A DNA stretch of 64,000 nucleotides, from NCBI GenBank assembly GCA_003671025.1, contig QWPW01000011.1:19510-83509 (forward strand), written 5' to 3'. The notes under the pieces were generated by a model. The model was not told where the DNA came from and ran no database searches. It saw only the letters and a program-made list of their open reading frames with translations. Every line of letters begins with the position of its first letter. The stretch's first letter is position 1. The position numbers were made by a program, and so were the translations under genes. Shown here piece after piece: positions 18,399-27,528 of the stretch. This DNA is from Planctomycetota bacterium. GTDB lineage: Bacteria; Planctomycetota; Phycisphaerae; Phycisphaerales; SM1A02.

Positions 18399-20114
18399 TC
18401 ATCCAGTCCAATTGCTCAGCACGACCGTGAGATCGCCGCCGTCGACGATGCCGTTGCCGTCGATGTCCGCGCTGCCCTTACTGTCGCCCCACTGATTGAG
18501 CACGATGGCGAGATCGATGCTGTCGATGTTGCCGTCGCTGTTGATGTCGCCCGGAGCGAAGCACAGCGCGCTCGCTTGTGCGGCGCACGCTGCGTCCCAC
18601 TCGTTGTCACAGCAGTAGACATCGATGGCACACACGCTCAAGCAACACGTCGCGTCCGCGCATGCGGGAGTCGCGTGCGCTGCGATGCAATTTCCTGCCG
18701 TTGGCGAACCACACACCGGAAGTCCTTGGCACGCAGCGTCGCAGTAGATGGTGGCGAGGGCGGTGCACACTTCATCCCACGCGGTCACGCAACAGTATGA
18801 ATCGATGGCGCAGGTGCATGCGCTCACCACCGTGTCCGTGCATGACGGCGCGCCCACCACACAACACTCATGCGGCGTGTTGATCAGTTCGATGAGTTCG
18901 ATGTCATCAAACGTGGCGAGGTTGGAGAGGCTCGATCCAGAGGCGAAGCGAAACCACACACTCGCTTCGCCTTTGAGTGACGCGAGATCAAGCGTGATCG
19001 ATTGGCATGCGCCCTCAAACGTAAACGGAGCTGTCCACGCCGTGGTCCATGTCGTTGCGTCGAGAGAAACATCGACGCGCGGACCGAGTGTTCCGCTCTG
19101 CTTGGAGTAGTCGAACGTCAACGCAGGCGCGCTGGCGCTGCTGAGTGAGACGCAGCGAGTAATCGCTGCGGAGTAGGGAAATCCCTGGGAAAAACGCATG
19201 GCCATGTCGCTGCTCGATGCGCAGCCGAGACTCGAGGTCAAGAACGGCGCGGCGCCTTCGCAGCGCTCAAACACCGCGGGAAATCCACTACACAAACTGC
19301 TGCCCGAATACACCGTTCCAAAATTGACCGCCAACGTTGCGAGACAACCACTGCCGCCACCGCCACAACTGCCGCAGGAAAACAACGCAACTTCAGCGAC
19401 GCACTGCGCGTCCCATTGCGTCGCGCAACAAAAGGGATCTTGCGCGCACACGCACGAAGCCACGGTGCTGTCGGCGCAACCGGCGCTGCCTTCTTCGCAA
19501 CACGGATGCGAGCCAGTGGTGCAACAACCAACGCGCTCCACCGTGAAGTCATCGATGAACACCGCGTTGCTGTTCGCTCCATGCTCGAACTTGAAGTAGA
19601 TCCCCGTCGCGCCACTCAGTGGAATGGTCACGTTCACCGTCGTGCACACGCCGCCTGTTGTGCTGAGCACGCCCAGCGTGTTGGGCGCGGATGCGGTGCA
19701 ACTCGCAGTCGTCGCGCTGGTGGTGCCGTACTTGATGAGCGTGCTCGATGCAGCGAACTGCGAGTAGGTGAAACTCACCTTGATCGCGGTACATCCGCTG
19801 GTGCCCGTGCCGATGAGCACGACTGGTTTGTCGTTGGACGAATCGAGTTTGAACGCGTTGCCCGTGGGACAGAATCCGCTCGTCGCAATCGTCGCGCTCG
19901 ACACGCACCACAACACGCGCAATTCGCCTTGCACGAAATCGGGCGGGCCGGCGAATGAACCGAAGTCGGTGCTGTACAGCGAACATGATTGCGCGTAGGT
20001 GAGACGCGCGATGCACGCGCTCGCGACCATGACACAGAGCATCAGCAAACGCCGACAAAGCGGCGCAAACACACGCGATGGAGAGTGCGACGCGTTCACA
20101 CAGTGATCATGCAC
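18399..20114 (-). CDS. Secreted multidomain protein with CCxxxWDxxC repeats and C-terminal dockerin
   Basis: An exported 571-residue protein without a recognised enzyme domain. The likely start is a GTG (20114 or 20099); the signal peptide is RRLLMLCVMVASACIARLTYAQ. Two beta-rich, MAM/jelly-roll-like segments (about 45-190 and 250-400) are each followed by a cysteine motif. Three copies of the motif occur: CVCAQDPFCCATQWDAQC, CTCAIDSYCCVTAWDEVC and VCAIDVYCCDNEWDAAC, each with further cysteines around it. The end is a two-repeat dockerin (GDINSDGNIDSIDLAIVLNQ, DGNGIVDGGDLTVVLSNW). Inferred role: extracellular binding or scaffold protein. It ends 51 bases from the convergent prenyl synthase gene. 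Confidence 0.78.
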   Translation of the reverse strand: MHDHCVNASHSPSRVFAPLCRRLLMLCVMVASACIARLTYAQSCSLYSTDFGSFAGPPDFVQGELRVLWCVSSATIATSGFCPTGNAFKLDSSNDKPVVLIGTGTSGCTAIKVSFTYSQFAASSTLIKYGTTSATTASCTASAPNTLGVLSTTGGVCTTVNVTIPLSGATGIYFKFEHGANSNAVFIDDFTVERVGCCTTGSHPCCEEGSAGCADSTVASCVCAQDPFCCATQWDAQCVAEVALFSCGSCGGGGSGCLATLAVNFGTVYSGSSLCSGFPAVFERCEGAAPFLTSSLGCASSSDMAMRFSQGFPYSAAITRCVSLSSASAPALTFDYSKQSGTLGPRVDVSLDATTWTTAWTAPFTFEGACQSITLDLASLKGEASVWFRFASGSSLSNLATFDDIELIELINTPHECCVVGAPSCTDTVVSACTCAIDSYCCVTAWDEVCTALATIYCDAACQGLPVCGSPTAGNCIAAHATPACADATCCLSVCAIDVYCCDNEWDAACAAQASALCFAPGDINSDGNIDSIDLAIVLNQWGDSKGSADIDGNGIVDGGDLTVVLSNWTG

Positions 20115-20260
20115 GCAACGGAGAAAAACTCAAGCCGCCGCGCGCAACGCGGAGAATTTCTCGCAGCCACGCTGGAACACGGCGCACGATTGTGCTCATC
20201 GATACAACCGCGACAATCGCGACAGCCGCGACAACTGGCACAGACGCACGATGCGCACGC

Positions 20261-22645
20261 TCAGCCCCAAGCATTGAGCAACGCCGAAAGATCCGCGGCA
20301 TCAACGATGCCGTTGCCGTCAATGTCGCCGACTCCACTACCGCCCCAATTGTTGAGCAGTAAGGAAATGTCGGCGCCATCCACGACCCCATCTTTGTTGA
20401 GATCAGCAGGATTGTTCGCGCATCCCGAGATCGACACGCGCACGTAGTCGACGCCCGCTTCGACGAGCGAACCCGTGCCCAGATCACGCGCGACAAAACG
20501 CAAGCGCATCGATGGACCAGGCGTGACGAAGTCAGCCACGCGGAATGATTTCTCCACCCACGCTCCCGCGTTTTCGGTGACATCTTCGAGCAACGTCCAC
20601 GTCGCACCGTTGTCGTTGGAAATCGAAATCGGCATCGAGTCGGCGTTAGGCGCACCGCCGAGATTGTTGGAATACCAACGGCGATACGAAATCAAACTCT
20701 CCGCGCCTGAAGCATCAAGCATCGGCGAGGTCAACGTCGTCGCGCCACCATCGACATCCGCTGCACCAGCTCCGCCACCGATCGCGCCTTGTCCGGTGAT
20801 GAAGCAGAGAGCACCGACATCGATGGAATCGTTTTCTGGTTGCGCGGATGTCGCGACGGGATCGACGCGCGTCCACTGACCCGCCGTCGCGGTGTCACCC
20901 GCTGCGCCAACGGTCCAACCTTGGTCTGTTTCCATGGTGTCGACCAAGCTGTCACTGCTTTGCGTGACCATGGTCACGAACACTTCACCACTCGCGTGCG
21001 GCAATCGTCCAACACCAACGCTCGTCGCCGCTTCGAGATACCACTCGATGCGCGCGCCGCATGGAGCCGTGGGAAATGCCGCAGAAAACAAGCTGTTTCC
21101 GCCATCGGTGGCCACTGTGTCAGTGAACGATCCACTCGAGCCAAGGCGCGCACGCATGTGCACTCCGTTGGTGGTGAGCGTGCCGCGAATCGCGCGCACC
21201 TCGGCCACCAGTGGTTGCGGCGCGGAAAGATTCAACGTCGTCGGCGGGCCATCGGCGAGACGAATCACCGCGCCATCCACGGTGCAATCAGCGAGCTCCA
21301 AGGCCGCGGCGTAATTCTCGGTGACGTTGGCCATGATCTCAGAGGCAGGCATCACGAAACCGTAGCTGCCTTGATCGCGCACTTCGATGGTCCAACTGGG
21401 AACTCCGTGCAGCCCGAATGCGTGATCGACCGCACTGCCGCTAGCGATGTACAGCGTCGATCCAATTGGGCCCGCGACATAGCTCGCACCAGTGGTACGC
21501 AGGATCGCCGATTTCATCTCGTTACCGAGCGCAAGGAACCCGCCTGCGTTTGGAGGTTGCACCACCGTGTAACCCCAAGGCGAAAGAATGAGTTGGCTGT
21601 AGGAGTGAAAGTCGATGTGGCCCGCGAGCAGCGGTTGCGCTGCGAAATACGCGCCCATCGCGGCACTCTCAGGCTCGGAAAACGCAGCAACGCCGCGATA
21701 GGTTTCGCTCGAGGGATCCGTGCTCGCGCCGCCGCCGCCCCACTGAAACGCCCAGTTGCGATTGAGATCGACGCCCCACGTGCCGCCGCCGTTGTCGCGA
21801 CGATTCTTGCGCCACAGACGATTGGTGCTCCACGTGTACACGTAACCATCGGGATTCACCACGGGAATCACGTCGATCCACGCGGTGTTGAGCAACGAAG
21901 TCACGCGCGCATCGCTGCCGTATCCATTGATCAAACGATCGGCGATGTACATGGTGGTCATCGGCCCCGCCCATTCGCGCGCGTGTTGCAGCGAATTGAA
22001 GAGCACGCCGGGACTGCCCGCGGGCGCCTTGGTGATGCGCACACCGCGAATGGCGCGGCCTTCGAGCGAAGTACCGACGGTGAACGTCGTCACCATGTCG
22101 GGATGCGCGGCGGCAAACGAATCGAGTTGCGCGTTGATCTCATCGAGTGTGCGAAAGTCGGCGAAGAAGTCGACGCCGGCCACGCCGCCCTGCGCGGGAT
22201 CACCTTCTTGCTTCGCTTTGCGCTTGGCCTCGCGTGCGGCAAAGTCTGCGCGCATGAGTGGACCTAAATCCGCGACCAAGATTTCGTGCGGCACTCCGCT
22301 CGCGATCAGCGCGCGCAATCCTGCGCCGTCAAAGAGAAAGTCCGCAGTGCCGTAGTCGAGTCGATGCGAGAGCGTGTCTTTGGTGAGCGCGAGCAACACG
22401 CGCAAATCGCGGGGCGAGCGAATCGTTGCGCGCACCACCGAGATGCCATCGTGATAAACGGGAGACTCGATCACGCCTTCGGCAGTCAAGACTGCCGCGC
22501 GTTCATGGGCAGTCAAGACTGCCGCGCGTTCACTTGCGGCGGCAATCACGCTTGGCGAGGTGATCGCCGCAATCGCACACAAGGAAACGAGTGAGGAAAC
22601 AACAAACGAGGACGTGTGACGAGTGCCGCGCGAGTCTTGGTGCAT
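20261..22645 (-). CDS. Secreted M14 zinc carboxypeptidase with C-terminal dockerin
   Basis: A 794-residue exported metallopeptidase. ATG 22645 gives a signal peptide (SSFVVSSLVSLCAIAAITSP...AAAS); the longer frame from 22759 does not. The M14 domain (about 170-470) shows zinc ligands His221 and Glu224 in LQHAREWAGP, His347 in DFHSYSQLIL, substrate-binding residues in WRKNRRDNGG and GVDLNRNW, and the general base Glu421 in WTIEVRDQG. Beta-rich modules follow, then a dockerin (DLNKDGVVDGADISLLLNNW, DGNGIVDAADLSALLNAWG). A pro-region-like segment precedes the enzyme. A 27-bp in-frame duplication gives ERAAVLTAH twice at the signal peptide boundary. Role: trimming C-terminal residues of external peptides. 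Confidence 0.92.
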   Translation of the reverse strand: MHQDSRGTRHTSSFVVSSLVSLCAIAAITSPSVIAAASERAAVLTAHERAAVLTAEGVIESPVYHDGISVVRATIRSPRDLRVLLALTKDTLSHRLDYGTADFLFDGAGLRALIASGVPHEILVADLGPLMRADFAAREAKRKAKQEGDPAQGGVAGVDFFADFRTLDEINAQLDSFAAAHPDMVTTFTVGTSLEGRAIRGVRITKAPAGSPGVLFNSLQHAREWAGPMTTMYIADRLINGYGSDARVTSLLNTAWIDVIPVVNPDGYVYTWSTNRLWRKNRRDNGGGTWGVDLNRNWAFQWGGGGASTDPSSETYRGVAAFSEPESAAMGAYFAAQPLLAGHIDFHSYSQLILSPWGYTVVQPPNAGGFLALGNEMKSAILRTTGASYVAGPIGSTLYIASGSAVDHAFGLHGVPSWTIEVRDQGSYGFVMPASEIMANVTENYAAALELADCTVDGAVIRLADGPPTTLNLSAPQPLVAEVRAIRGTLTTNGVHMRARLGSSGSFTDTVATDGGNSLFSAAFPTAPCGARIEWYLEAATSVGVGRLPHASGEVFVTMVTQSSDSLVDTMETDQGWTVGAAGDTATAGQWTRVDPVATSAQPENDSIDVGALCFITGQGAIGGGAGAADVDGGATTLTSPMLDASGAESLISYRRWYSNNLGGAPNADSMPISISNDNGATWTLLEDVTENAGAWVEKSFRVADFVTPGPSMRLRFVARDLGTGSLVEAGVDYVRVSISGCANNPADLNKDGVVDGADISLLLNNWGGSGVGDIDGNGIVDAADLSALLNAWG
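22481..22532. repeat. 27-bp tandem duplication in the M14 peptidase gene
   Basis: A 25-base sequence at 22481-22505 recurs at 22508-22532 (period 27). The duplication is in frame and adds nine residues to the peptidase near its signal peptide cleavage region. Confidence 0.85.
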
Positions 22646-22748
22646 GTGGCAATACTCGCACAGAAACGCGCCGAAGCAAACATTTCGAGACATGGAGTTG
22701 GAGAAGTCGCAGATTGACCGCGCGCGATAGATCGACGAGAGTTGCGCC

Positions 22749-23921
22749 ATGCTCGCCACTCACCCGCTGCCCTCGCGCCGAGTCGACCTTTGGTCGTACG
22801 GCATTCGCGCGTTTCTCGGCCTTATTGCAGCGGTTTCGCTGTGCGGGTGCGGCAATCATTTCGCCACCGACCCATATCTCACGCAACCATCGGGAGCCAT
22901 CGTCCCCGACGAACCCAATGCGCCGCGCGCGCTGTTCATGTTTGAAGGATCGACCGGACGCTCGTTGGGATGGGCCGATGTGATGGCCGCCGCGAGTGCT
23001 GCTGATGCGATCTTCATCGGCGAACGACACGATGATCCGACTGGTCACGCCGTGCAACTCGCGGTGTACAGCGATTTGCTTGCGGGATATCCCGGCACTG
23101 CCATCGCGCTCGAGCATCTCGAACGCAACGAGCAAGTCATCATCAATCGCTATCTCGCGGGCGAAGTGTCCGTGACCGAGTTCATCGATTCGACCAAGAG
23201 CAGAGACTGGGCTGGCGAAGGAAGTTGGGTCCGCTTCTTCCAACCGCTCGTCGATGAAGCGATGGAAAACGATGCGCCCGTCGTCGGCGCTAATGCGCCG
23301 CGCAGTTACGTGCGTCGCGCGCGTGATGAAGGTCGCGCTGCACTCGAAGCGTTGCCGCCAGAAGAGCGCGCCAATTTCGACCTTCCCATCACCACCGTCG
23401 CAGGCTGGGGCAATGGTGATTGGAACAGTGAATGGCAAGCGTACAACGCGCGCTTTCGCGCATACATGGCGCAAGAGGGCGAAGACCCTGACACGGGCGA
23501 CGCGCGGGTGCGACTCGACACGGGATTCCTCTCGCAGTCGACGTGGGATGGAACGATGGGCGCGTCGGTGGCGCGCGCACTCGATGCGGGCGCGCCCAAA
23601 GTCGTGCTGTGCGCTGGCTGCTTTCACATCGAACATGTTGGCGGAACGGTGTTGCAATTCCGCGCGCGCCGGCCGCATGCGCGTGTGCTCACCATCACGG
23701 TGATCGACTCGACGAGCAGTCATCTGCGTGACGAAGATCGCAATGCGGCTGACGTTGTGATGTATGGATTTCCTGTTTCGCGAAAGGCAGAATCTGAGGC
23801 AAAGGCAGAGGTTCCTGCCACGCCCTCCACGCCACAAACTCCACCAGACGCGACGACTCCGCCCGTCGAAACGTCCGCACCCGTTTCGCCCGATGCGCCG
23901 ATCACTCCGACGAAGGAGTAG
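22749..23921 (+). CDS. ChaN-like (DUF399) lipoprotein with Pro/Thr-rich tail
   Basis: A 390-residue exported lipoprotein: LGLIAAVSLCGCGN supplies the lipobox. The folded part matches the Tiki/ChaN-type family of haem-associated iron-uptake lipoproteins: AIFIGERHDDPTGHAVQ, ALEHLERNEQ, the central helical domain, and GAPKVVLCAGCFHIEHVGG near the end. In ChaN such conserved Glu/His residues bind haem or metal, and here the motif GERHDD is present. The last 50 residues are rich in Pro, Thr and Ala (TPSTPQTPPDATTPP), probably a flexible wall-spanning tail. It is divergent from the M14 gene with 103 bases between them. No haem transport genes adjoin it. Confidence 0.8.
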   Translation: MLATHPLPSRRVDLWSYGIRAFLGLIAAVSLCGCGNHFATDPYLTQPSGAIVPDEPNAPRALFMFEGSTGRSLGWADVMAAASAADAIFIGERHDDPTGHAVQLAVYSDLLAGYPGTAIALEHLERNEQVIINRYLAGEVSVTEFIDSTKSRDWAGEGSWVRFFQPLVDEAMENDAPVVGANAPRSYVRRARDEGRAALEALPPEERANFDLPITTVAGWGNGDWNSEWQAYNARFRAYMAQEGEDPDTGDARVRLDTGFLSQSTWDGTMGASVARALDAGAPKVVLCAGCFHIEHVGGTVLQFRARRPHARVLTITVIDSTSSHLRDEDRNAADVVMYGFPVSRKAESEAKAEVPATPSTPQTPPDATTPPVETSAPVSPDAPITPTKE

Positions 23922-23989
23922 ACTTCGTTCTCGCCAATAGTTTCCGCAACGCGCGGCGCGCGCCGTTCGTGTCCCACCGAAAGCACTCC

Positions 23990-24367
23990 ATGACTTCGCT
24001 CCCACCGCAGAAAAAAACCAGCCTCATTGAGATCGACGTTCGCGTCAATCTCCTTTACGTGAAGTTTGTTGGTCCGCAAGTGGGTCAGCGCGAGTCGCCC
24101 ATCATCAGCCAAGAAGTTGAGCCCTACTTCAAAGAGGCGGGCAAAGGGCTCAAGCACTTCATCATCGATCTGCAGAACGTGACGTTCATGTCGTCGATGG
24201 GTTTAGGCGTGTGCATCGGATTGCGCAACAAGTCCGTCGCGTTAGGCGCGAAGCCGATTTTGTTCGGCACTTCGAAAGAGCTGCTGCAACTCTTCGCCAT
24301 GATGAAGATCGATCAGATGTACAAGATTGCCAAGAACCAAGGCGAGCTTGACATCCTGCTGCGCTGA
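23990..24367 (+). CDS. STAS-domain anti-sigma factor antagonist-like protein
   Basis: A 125-residue single-domain STAS protein of the SpoIIAA/RsbV type, cytoplasmic. It has the central strand-helix FIIDLQNVTFMSSMGLGVCI with the Ser pair where these proteins are phosphorylated by their partner kinase, and the FGTSKELLQLFAMMKID segment. Such proteins free a sigma factor by binding its anti-sigma kinase, or act in other switches. No anti-sigma kinase or PP2C phosphatase gene is adjacent, so its partner is elsewhere. ATG 23990 is preferred over GTG 23969. It converges on the SixA-like gene with 11 bases between stops. Confidence 0.88.
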   Translation: MTSLPPQKKTSLIEIDVRVNLLYVKFVGPQVGQRESPIISQEVEPYFKEAGKGLKHFIIDLQNVTFMSSMGLGVCIGLRNKSVALGAKPILFGTSKELLQLFAMMKIDQMYKIAKNQGELDILLR

Positions 24368-24378
24368 GCAAGCGCGTC

Positions 24379-24960
24379 TTACGCGCGACGCATTCGACTC
24401 ACTAATCCTGGCGTCACCATCCACAACAGTTGTGCGGCGACGCCGCCCATGCGCGCGCCGGTTGCGTCGCGCAATTGCACGTCTTCAGTGATGCGCAGCG
24501 CCACCGCCGCGCCTTTCTTGAACGCCACGCGAGCACGCGCAGCGTCACCGCACAGCAACAGCGAAGCGAAATGCGAAAGTATGGGTTCGTGTCCGACCCA
24601 AACCACCGTGTCAATGCCGCGCATCGCGGTGATGGCGCGCATGAGCGTGTCGAGTTGTCGCTGGAAACGATGCCGCGGAGTCTCGCTCGGTAACAGTTCT
24701 GACTCATCGCCTTCGAGCCGCTCCGCGCGCACTGGCTTGGTCCATCCCGCGTGTTCCGCGAGCAATTGCGCGGTTTGCCACGCACGCACGAAGCCGCTTG
24801 ACTCGACGAGATCCACCTTGGGCAACGCGCGACCGAGTCGTTTCGCGAGGAGTGCGAACTCATCGCGCCCTTCGACGGTCAGCGGCCGACGCGCGTCATC
24901 GGGCCACGCGACGCTGTCGCGTTCACACGCGCGGCCGTGTCGAACAAGAATCAAATCCAT
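24379..24960 (-). CDS. SixA-like histidine phosphatase
   Basis: A 193-residue member of the histidine phosphatase superfamily. The catalytic motif is LILVRHGRA at the very N-terminus (MDLILVRHG), with SSGFVRAWQTAQLL as the second conserved block and VVWVGHEPILSHFASLL containing the second catalytic His. This architecture matches SixA, which dephosphorylates phospho-histidine proteins such as HPt domains. A TTG start 18 bases upstream is possible, but ATG 24960 fits the family. Substrate is not known. Confidence in the superfamily is high, in SixA-type function moderate. Confidence 0.85.
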   Translation of the reverse strand: MDLILVRHGRACERDSVAWPDDARRPLTVEGRDEFALLAKRLGRALPKVDLVESSGFVRAWQTAQLLAEHAGWTKPVRAERLEGDESELLPSETPRHRFQRQLDTLMRAITAMRGIDTVVWVGHEPILSHFASLLLCGDAARARVAFKKGAAVALRITEDVQLRDATGARMGGVAAQLLWMVTPGLVSRMRRA

Positions 24961-25135
24961 CGACGAAACTCCATTCAATCACAAGGCCTAAGACAAGGAG
25001 CGAACTCAAACCGCAGCAGTCGCGCGCAGGAATGGCAATTCCGTCTCACGACGCTTGCGAGTTTACGCCAATCGGCTCAAACTGCGAAGGATCGTCCGTG
25101 CGCGGCTCCGATCATGGTCCGAGCAAGAACACCTC

Positions 25136-26386
25136 ATGATTCTCAACGACGCGCGCATCCTTACTCTCGCTCACGCGGAACGTTCCTCGCGGGGCAGCGC
25201 GCGTCGCGGTCAGGCGATGCGCGACCTCGCCATCATCGAGCGCGGCGCGATCGAAGTGATCGACGGCCGTATCGCAGCGGTGCATGTCGGCGATGCGCCG
25301 ACGAGTGCGTTGCGTGCGCATGGTGAAGAGGTGTACGACATGGGCGGGCGCGTGGTCATGCCCGCGTTCACCGACTGTCATACCCATGCGTGCTTCGCTG
25401 GCGAGCGTTATGACGAGATGGAGTTGCGCCTGCGCGGCGAGTCGTATCTCAACATTCTTGCGGCAGGCGGAGGAATCATGTCCTCGGTGCGCGCCGTGCG
25501 CGGAGCGACGCAAACGGAACTCGTCGAGAATCTGCGCGCGCGCATTGCTCTGATGCGACGCACGGGCACCGCGCACATCGAAGTGAAATCGGGATACGGA
25601 CTCGAACTCGATGCGGAGTTGCGCATGCTTCGTGCCATTCGCGCAGTCGCCGCGAGCGACGCGGGAATCATCACTCCCACATTTCTCGGCGCGCACGCCA
25701 TCGATGGCGAGGCCGCACACTATTGCGCGATGGTCGAGCGCGAGATGTTGCCCGCGGTGGTGCGCGAGTTTGGCGCGATTGCGTGTGATGGGTACTGCGA
25801 AAAATCGGCGTGGTCACGCGAGGCCACGCTGTCACTTCTGCGCGCGGCGAAAGTGCTGGGATGCCCCTTGCGCGTGCATGTCGATCAATTCAACGAACTC
25901 GGCATGCTCGAGGATGCGCTGGCACTGGGCATGCAATCGGTTGATCATCTCGAAGCGACATCGAGTGCGTCACTGCAACGCGTGGCGCAGAGCAACGCAA
26001 TCGCCGTGCTCTTGCCTGGCAGCGGACTTTCGCTCGATCTGCGCTTTGCCGATGGCCGCGCGCTGCTCGATGGAGGCGGCGCGGTCAGCATCGCGAGCAA
26101 CATGAACCCTGGCTCGAGCGCGCTCACGTCGATGCCGTTGGTGATCGCACTCGCGGCGCGCTTCTATCGCTTCACTCACGCTGAGGCGATCACCGCCGCG
26201 TGTTGGAACTCCGCGTGCGTGCTGGGAATCGAAAGCGAAACCGGATCCATCGAAGTGGGCAAGCGCGCGGACATGATCGTGTTGCCCACCCGTGACGAAC
26301 GCGCGTTGGCCTACGAGTGGTGCAGCGTGTCTCCCATCGCCACGATTGTTCATGGTCGAGTGCACGCGGGATCCTTGCGCGATTGA
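25136..26386 (+). CDS. hutI: Imidazolonepropionase
   Basis: Hydrolyses 4-imidazolone-5-propionate to N-formimino-glutamate in histidine breakdown. It is a metal-dependent amidohydrolase: DCHTHACFAGERYDEMELR (two metal His), AAGGGI, HIEVKSGYGL, TFLGAHA, HVDQFNELG (metal His) and SNMNPGSSAL are all HutI hallmarks, with VGKRADMIVL near the end. The start ATG 25136 gives 416 residues, close to the usual 400-410. HutH, HutU and HutG genes are not in the neighbourhood, so the pathway is split on this chromosome. The stop codon lies in an 11-bp repeat. Confidence 0.95.
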   Translation: MILNDARILTLAHAERSSRGSARRGQAMRDLAIIERGAIEVIDGRIAAVHVGDAPTSALRAHGEEVYDMGGRVVMPAFTDCHTHACFAGERYDEMELRLRGESYLNILAAGGGIMSSVRAVRGATQTELVENLRARIALMRRTGTAHIEVKSGYGLELDAELRMLRAIRAVAASDAGIITPTFLGAHAIDGEAAHYCAMVEREMLPAVVREFGAIACDGYCEKSAWSREATLSLLRAAKVLGCPLRVHVDQFNELGMLEDALALGMQSVDHLEATSSASLQRVAQSNAIAVLLPGSGLSLDLRFADGRALLDGGGAVSIASNMNPGSSALTSMPLVIALAARFYRFTHAEAITAACWNSACVLGIESETGSIEVGKRADMIVLPTRDERALAYEWCSVSPIATIVHGRVHAGSLRD

Positions 26387-26413
26387 TGCGGGATTGATGC
26401 GCGCTTGATCGCG
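26381..26413. repeat. Three 11-bp tandem units covering the hutI stop codon
   Basis: GATTGATGCGG (26381-26391), GATTGATGCGC (26392-26402) and the diverged GCTTGATCGCG (26403-26413) follow each other. The hutI stop TGA (26384-26386) is in the first unit and TGAT is kept in all three. Confidence 0.7.
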
Positions 26414-26490
26414 CGGGCAACACCTGCGCGCGAAGTTGATGGTGAACTTGCGCGATGCGCCGATCCTCCAATCCGCTACATTCTTAGTGC

Positions 26491-27303
26491 ATGCTTGTGA
26501 CCTCCTCTGCCGACATCGACGGCGCCACCCGCGCCGCAGCATGCGTCGTGACGACGCATCAGCGCCTTGTCGAATTCTTACGCGAAGGTCTCACGCTCGT
26601 CGAAATCGATGCGTTCGTAGGCAAGACTCTGGCAGAGTTGCACGCGCCGAGTTGCTTCTTGGGCTACCGCATTCGTGGCCACCCACCGTTCCCCTCGCAT
26701 GCGTGTCTCTCGGTGAACCAGTGCGTCGTGCATGGAACGCACGACATGCGCGCGACTCCGCTGCGCCGAGGCGACATCATTTCGATTGACATCGGCGTTC
26801 GTCATCGCGGATGGATCGGCGATGCCGCGTGGACCTACGCGATCAAAGAGCGCGACCCCATCAACGAGGCGCTCATGGAGTGCGGCGTGGAGTCGCTGCG
26901 ACGAGGCGTCGAAGCGCTGCGCGTGGGACGACCGCTCATCGATTTCGCCAAGACTGTGCAGGGCTTTGTCGAAGGTGAATGCCACTTCCACTTGGTGCGC
27001 GGTCTCGGCGGCCATGGTTACGGTCACGATCTTCACGCGCCGCCGTTTGTGTCCAACGTTGCGCCGAGTTACCCCGGCGAATGGCCCGACGCGTGGAAGC
27101 AAATCAAGGCGGGACTGTTGGTTGCGGTCGAGCCGATGATCGCGGTGTCGAGTTCCGAAACCCGCTCAAACGGCCGCGAATGGCCGGTTTTCACCTCGGA
27201 CAATTCGATGAGTGTGCATTACGAAGCGGATGTGTTGGTCACGGTCGACGGTCCGATCAATCTCACGCAAGGGTTGTTCGACCTGCCTGACATTGTGGGC
27301 TAA
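26491..27303 (+). CDS. map: Type I methionine aminopeptidase
   Basis: Removes the N-terminal Met from new proteins. The pita-bread fold is recognisable: SVNQCVVHGTH (substrate His), ISIDIGVRHRGWIGDAAWTY with two metal Asp, GGHGYGHDLHAPP with the metal His, LLVAVEPMIAV with a metal Glu and MSVHYEADVLVT with the last metal Glu. Length (270 residues) is normal for type Ia. It begins 105 bases after hutI on the same strand. This copy is solitary and not linked to secY or adk as in many bacteria, so another map may exist elsewhere. Confidence 0.95.
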   Translation: MLVTSSADIDGATRAAACVVTTHQRLVEFLREGLTLVEIDAFVGKTLAELHAPSCFLGYRIRGHPPFPSHACLSVNQCVVHGTHDMRATPLRRGDIISIDIGVRHRGWIGDAAWTYAIKERDPINEALMECGVESLRRGVEALRVGRPLIDFAKTVQGFVEGECHFHLVRGLGGHGYGHDLHAPPFVSNVAPSYPGEWPDAWKQIKAGLLVAVEPMIAVSSSETRSNGREWPVFTSDNSMSVHYEADVLVTVDGPINLTQGLFDLPDIVG

Positions 27304-27343
27304 CGTGATCGCTTGCGACTGATGACGTCGACGAGCAACGCAT

Positions 27344-27382
27344 GCGCGACGTACGCGCGACGTACGCGCGACGTACGCGCGA
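27344..27382. repeat. 11-bp tandem repeat upstream of the prolyl oligopeptidase gene
   Basis: The unit GCGCGACGTAC occurs three times (from 27344, 27355 and 27366) with a partial fourth copy from 27377. It lies 40 bases after the map stop in the 225-base gap before the peptidase gene. Confidence 0.8.
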
Positions 27383-27528
27383 AAGATTGACTTGTGCGAA
27401 ACACTGCGTGCGAAGCGATTCCGCGCGCACGTCACTGTTGCCGCGCAGCTGCAAACGACAACAACTCTCTACGATGCACCTCCACTCGACGCGCGTGCGC
27501 TCGAGCATTTCACTTGCTTGGAGTCCTC

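Noticed and set aside
20789..22267. A 492-codon open frame antisense to the M14 carboxypeptidase gene
   Set aside because: It is an Arg/His-rich shadow of a well-supported gene.
22530..24005. A 491-codon minus-strand frame over the ChaN-like gene
   Set aside because: It lies opposite a gene with a clear lipobox and family motifs, and shows no motif of its own.
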